Source: JALHST01 sp038316335 (GTDB lineage: Bacteria > Bacteroidota > Bacteroidia > Flavobacteriales > Flavobacteriaceae). Taken from it: a DNA stretch of 64,000 nucleotides. Shown here in pieces: positions 61,672 through 64,000 of the stretch; the first letter of the stretch is position 1, and the number at the start of each line of letters is the position of its first letter. The translations under genes were made by a program, and so were the position numbers. The notes under the pieces were generated by a model. It worked only from the letters and a program-made list of their open reading frames with translations. It searched no databases and had not been told where the DNA came from. The stretch covers positions 1-64,000 of the forward strand of contig JBBQAM010000006.1 of NCBI GenBank assembly GCA_038316335.1, read 5' to 3'.

Positions 61672-62292
61672 ATGAAAATTTTGAGGTTAGTATTTATTGT
61701 AATATCCCTATTGACGTTTAACCTACAATTTGCGCAAGAAGAGGGAGAAACTGATGAGCTGTCGTTAGATAACGGCCCAATAAGTAGTCAATTCGATTAT
61801 GTTGCCAAAAAATCGGGCAACTACCGGGCAGACGGCGTGCATTACGAGGTAGTAAAGGAAAGCAATCTGTACAAGTTGCGTAAAAACGTACTCGATACCT
61901 TAACTGCCGTGAACAAAAAAACGAGCGAGCTAAAGGCCACTATTGCCGAACACGAGACGACCATAAGTTCCTTAAACAAGAAATTAGGTGAAACCACCAA
62001 CAATCTTACTGCGGTTACCGAAGAAAAGGATAGCATGTCCTTTTTGGGCATCGCTGTTTCCAAGGGTACCTATAATACGATCCTTTGGTCAATTATCTTC
62101 GGATTGCTGGGGCTCATGCTGTTTTTTATGTACAAATTCAGGAGGAGTAATGTGCTTACCCAAGAAGCAAAAACAGCCCTTTCAGAGGTTGAGGAAGAAT
62201 TTGAGGAACATCGCAGAAGGGCCTTGGAACGAGAACAGAAAATTAGTAGGGAATTACAAGACGAAATCAATAAATACAAAAAGCAAAAATAG
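61672..62292 (+). CDS. Coiled-coil inner-membrane protein of unknown function
   Basis: 206 residues. A signal peptide (MKILRLVFIVISLLTFNLQFAQ), a periplasmic coiled coil (about 70-120, TSELKATIAEHETTIS), one membrane segment (YNTILWSIIFGLLGLMLFFMY, about 133-154) and a second charged coiled coil in the cytoplasm (EEEFEEHRRRALEREQK). It has no methyltransferase motif. I recall similar proteins being labelled tRNA (guanine-N1)-methyltransferase in some databases, probably because trmD is close by; the sequence does not support that. Single gene ended by a strong terminator. Confidence 0.78.
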   Translation: MKILRLVFIVISLLTFNLQFAQEEGETDELSLDNGPISSQFDYVAKKSGNYRADGVHYEVVKESNLYKLRKNVLDTLTAVNKKTSELKATIAEHETTISSLNKKLGETTNNLTAVTEEKDSMSFLGIAVSKGTYNTILWSIIFGLLGLMLFFMYKFRRSNVLTQEAKTALSEVEEEFEEHRRRALEREQKISRELQDEINKYKKQK

Positions 62293-62318
62293 AAAAAAGC
62301 CCCAAACGGGGCTTTTTT
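62293..62318. terminator. Bidirectional-looking terminator
   Basis: AAAAAAGCCCC and GGGGCTTTTTT form a perfect 11-bp stem around AAAC, directly overlapping the end of the upstream coding region. T6 on the plus strand and A6 in front make it work in both directions. Confidence 0.9.
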
Positions 62319-62329
62319 CAACGTAACAA

Positions 62330-62782
62330 ATGTTTTCGATTCTAAGGGCACAGCAAGAACACATAGGTACAATTGTACCTCTTTTTGATGCATATCGGAT
62401 TTTTTATGGACAGCCATCAGATTTGGAATTAGCGGCCAAGTTTCTGACAAACCGAATTACAAAAAATGAATCTATTGTCCTTTTAGCGAAATATAAGAAC
62501 CAAGCCGTCGGATTTTTGCAGCTCTACCCTACCTTTTCTTCGGTAACCTTACAGCCTTCCTATATTTTGAACGATTTATACGTTGCGTCAGACCATCGTA
62601 AAAAGGGCATCGGCGAGGCGCTTCTAAGCTCGGCGAAAGACTTTTGCATTGACCAAGGTTATAAAGGTCTGGCCTTGGAAACTGCCATTGACAATCGAGC
62701 ACAACTTTTATATGAACGATTGGGTTGGATTAAGGATACCCATTGTTTTCACTACTTTTGGGCTGCCAATAAGGCGAAGTAA
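62330..62782 (+). CDS. GNAT family N-acetyltransferase
   Basis: 150 residues. Acetyl-CoA binding motif LNDLYVASDHRKKGIGEALLSSAKDF (about 80-105) and YERLGW near the end identify the family. The N-terminal PLFDAYRIFYGQPSD segment suggests a small-molecule or peptide acceptor. It lies 11 nt before trmD and shares its transcript; any link with translation is not shown. Confidence 0.92.
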   Translation: MFSILRAQQEHIGTIVPLFDAYRIFYGQPSDLELAAKFLTNRITKNESIVLLAKYKNQAVGFLQLYPTFSSVTLQPSYILNDLYVASDHRKKGIGEALLSSAKDFCIDQGYKGLALETAIDNRAQLLYERLGWIKDTHCFHYFWAANKAK

Positions 62783-62793
62783 TAAAACTTCAC

Positions 62794-63468
62794 ATGCGAA
62801 TCGATATCATAACCGTATTACCAGAGCTATTAAGGAGTCCGTTCGAAGCGTCAATTCTAAAAAGGGCCATCGATAAAGGCCTGGTTGAAGTGCATACCCA
62901 TAATCTTAGGGACTATTCAGATAAAAGCTATAATCAAGTCGATGATTACCAGTTCGGCGGTGGGGCTGGTATGGTACTGATGATCGAGCCTATTGACAAG
63001 TGTATTTCTGCATTAAAGAAAGCAAGGGACTATGATGAAATTATTTATATGACTCCAGATGGGGAAACCCTGCACCAGAAAATGGCCAATCGCATATCGA
63101 TGTTAAATAACATTATCATACTCTGTGGTCACTACAAAGGGGTTGATCAAAGGGTTCGGGATACCTTGATTACCCGTGAGATTTCTATCGGGGATTACGT
63201 ACTATCAGGTGGTGAATTAGGCGCAGCCGTACTTTGTGATGCCGTGATACGATTAATTCCTGGCGTTCTCAACAATGAGACTTCTGCATTGACCGATACG
63301 TTTCAGGATAATCTATTGGCCCCACCGGTGTACACCAGGCCCGCTACCTACAAAGGACTAAACGTACCAGGGATTCTACTGAGCGGCAATTTTCCCGAAA
63401 TAGAAAATTGGCGAGAGGACCAAGCGCAGAAAAGGACTGAAGACTTGCGTCCCGACCTATTGGAATAG
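62794..63468 (+). CDS. trmD: tRNA (guanine-N1)-methyltransferase TrmD
   Basis: 224 residues. Family hallmarks DDYQFGGGAGMVLMIEPI, LCGHYKGVDQRVRD and SIGDYVLSGGELGA (the SPOUT knot) are present. It methylates G37 of tRNAs next to the anticodon and prevents frameshifting. It lies 11 nt after the GNAT gene and upstream of rplS, the usual trmD-rplS order, but rplS has its own promoter here. Confidence 0.98.
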   Translation: MRIDIITVLPELLRSPFEASILKRAIDKGLVEVHTHNLRDYSDKSYNQVDDYQFGGGAGMVLMIEPIDKCISALKKARDYDEIIYMTPDGETLHQKMANRISMLNNIIILCGHYKGVDQRVRDTLITREISIGDYVLSGGELGAAVLCDAVIRLIPGVLNNETSALTDTFQDNLLAPPVYTRPATYKGLNVPGILLSGNFPEIENWREDQAQKRTEDLRPDLLE

Positions 63469-63511
63469 GTTGTGCTGGGCAATTCATGATAAAAAAATCA
63501 TGTCAAATAGC

Positions 63512-63541
63512 TTGTGGGTTTTAATATATAGATTATTTTTG
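63512..63541 (+). promoter_or_regulatory. rplS promoter
   Basis: TTG (63512-63514) and TATTTTTG (63534-63541) are spaced by 19 nt, an exact fit to the Bacteroidota consensus TTG-N19-TAnnTTTG. Transcription would begin near 63548, giving a leader of about 60 nt before the rplS start. The leader holds no clear L19-like structure that I can be sure of. Confidence 0.75.
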
Positions 63542-63609
63542 CACACTGTTAAATCAACCTCTGACGAAAATCGTGCATGTTGGCTTACGAATAACGATAA
63601 AACAATACC

Positions 63610-63960
63610 ATGGAATCATTAATTAAGTTCGTTGAAAACGAGTTTGTTCCAAAAAAAGATTTTCCGGATTTTTCAGCGGGCGATACTATTACCGTCTATT
63701 ATGAGATAAAGGAAGGCGAAAAAACGAGGACACAGTTTTTCAAGGGAGTCGTAATACAACGAAGGGGAACCGGAATGACGGAAACGTTTACCATCCGAAA
63801 AATGTCAGGGACTGTCGGAGTGGAGCGAATTTTTCCAATCAACATGCCGGCATTGCAAAAGGTAGAAGTGAACAAAAAAGGGAAAGTGCGTAGGGCACGT
63901 ATCTTCTACTTCAGAGGACTTACCGGTAAAAAAGCACGTATTAAGGAAATTCGTTCGTAA
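63610..63960 (+). CDS. rplS: 50S ribosomal protein L19
   Basis: 116 residues, full length. FSAGDTITVYYEIKEGEKTRTQFFKGVVIQRRG and the C-terminal KVRRARIFYFRGLTGKKARIKE are the conserved L19 segments. It lies at the interface of the 30S and 50S subunits. It follows trmD by 141 nt and has its own promoter with a 60-nt leader. Confidence 0.98.
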   Translation: MESLIKFVENEFVPKKDFPDFSAGDTITVYYEIKEGEKTRTQFFKGVVIQRRGTGMTETFTIRKMSGTVGVERIFPINMPALQKVEVNKKGKVRRARIFYFRGLTGKKARIKEIRS

Positions 63961-64000
63961 TATTTTTTACGATTTGATATAGAAACCCGTCTAGAACTGA

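Noticed and set aside
62330..62782. The small GNAT upstream of trmD as an RNA-modifying partner
   Set aside because: It is an ordinary GNAT; only its position suggests a link, so no translation role is claimed.
63485..63502. CATGAT/ATCATG hairpin as a trmD terminator
   Set aside because: The stem is weak and AT-rich, and no T tract follows on the plus strand.
1..64000. CRISPR array, tRNA, rRNA, insertion sequence, prophage or integron
   Set aside because: I scanned the intergenic spaces for repeats with regular spacing, cloverleaf arms and transposase or integrase motifs, and found none.

Overview
This window is chromosomal DNA of a member of the Bacteroidota, most likely a marine Flavobacteriaceae species. 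The evidence is the -7 promoter box of the TAnnTTTG type in front of several genes, A-rich ribosome-binding regions, many lipoproteins, and families typical of the group: a PorP/SprF type IX secretion protein, DUF4835, a bacillithiol-type YtxJ, TPR-containing histidine kinases and a long-form GAPDH. Base composition and codon use look even throughout. I see no insertion sequence, prophage, CRISPR array, tRNA or rRNA. The only RNA gene I can support is a small SRP RNA near the left end.

Left part (1-12.5 kb): a truncated short-chain dehydrogenase, the SRP RNA, then a small operon of glutaminyl-peptide cyclotransferase, acyl-CoA thioesterase and a parallel beta-helix lipoprotein. Positions 3.8-8.5 kb hold a signalling neighbourhood: a LytTR regulator whose receiver lacks the usual Asp and Lys, a 53-residue secreted peptide with a CxxCH motif, a lipoprotein TPR histidine kinase, its LuxR-type regulator, and an unrecognised 214-residue protein. 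The LytTR gene and the unrecognised gene share a nearly identical 34-nt dyad element, placed exactly 19 nt before their -7 boxes. Then come glyA, fahA and an unknown lipoprotein.

Middle (12.5-41.8 kb): ytxJ, clpB, a TetR regulator with a perfect operator-like palindrome, a PorP/SprF protein fused to a coiled coil and SPOR-like domain, smpB, pcm, a Gfo/Idh/MocA oxidoreductase and a YggS-type PLP protein. A tightly overlapping operon follows: exonuclease with degenerate GIY-YIG, voltage-gated K+ channel, miaA and gluconokinase. On the minus strand there is a GT2, YbbR, coaE, histidine kinase, response regulator group, then fabI, recN, DUF4835, coaBC, rpoZ, bamD, dapA and DUF6913. After these lies a plus-strand group of two split 5'-nucleotidase domains and a NIPSNAP protein.

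Right part (42-64 kb): an acyltransferase-like membrane protein, an unknown polytopic membrane protein, ligA with a LOG-family gene, prmC, a ribD, HAD, DMT-transporter, YigZ operon, a YbgC-type thioesterase, dnaA with a LMW-PTP and an RsmI-like methyltransferase, a lysozyme-like protein, the dapF, GNAT, mltG operon, a DegP-type protease, GAPDH, a coiled-coil membrane protein, GNAT, trmD and rplS with a clear promoter.

Most of the window is ordinary core genome. The best candidates for something undescribed are the 3.8-8.5 kb signalling locus with its shared dyad promoter, the PorP-SPOR fusion and the altered GIY-YIG exonuclease.
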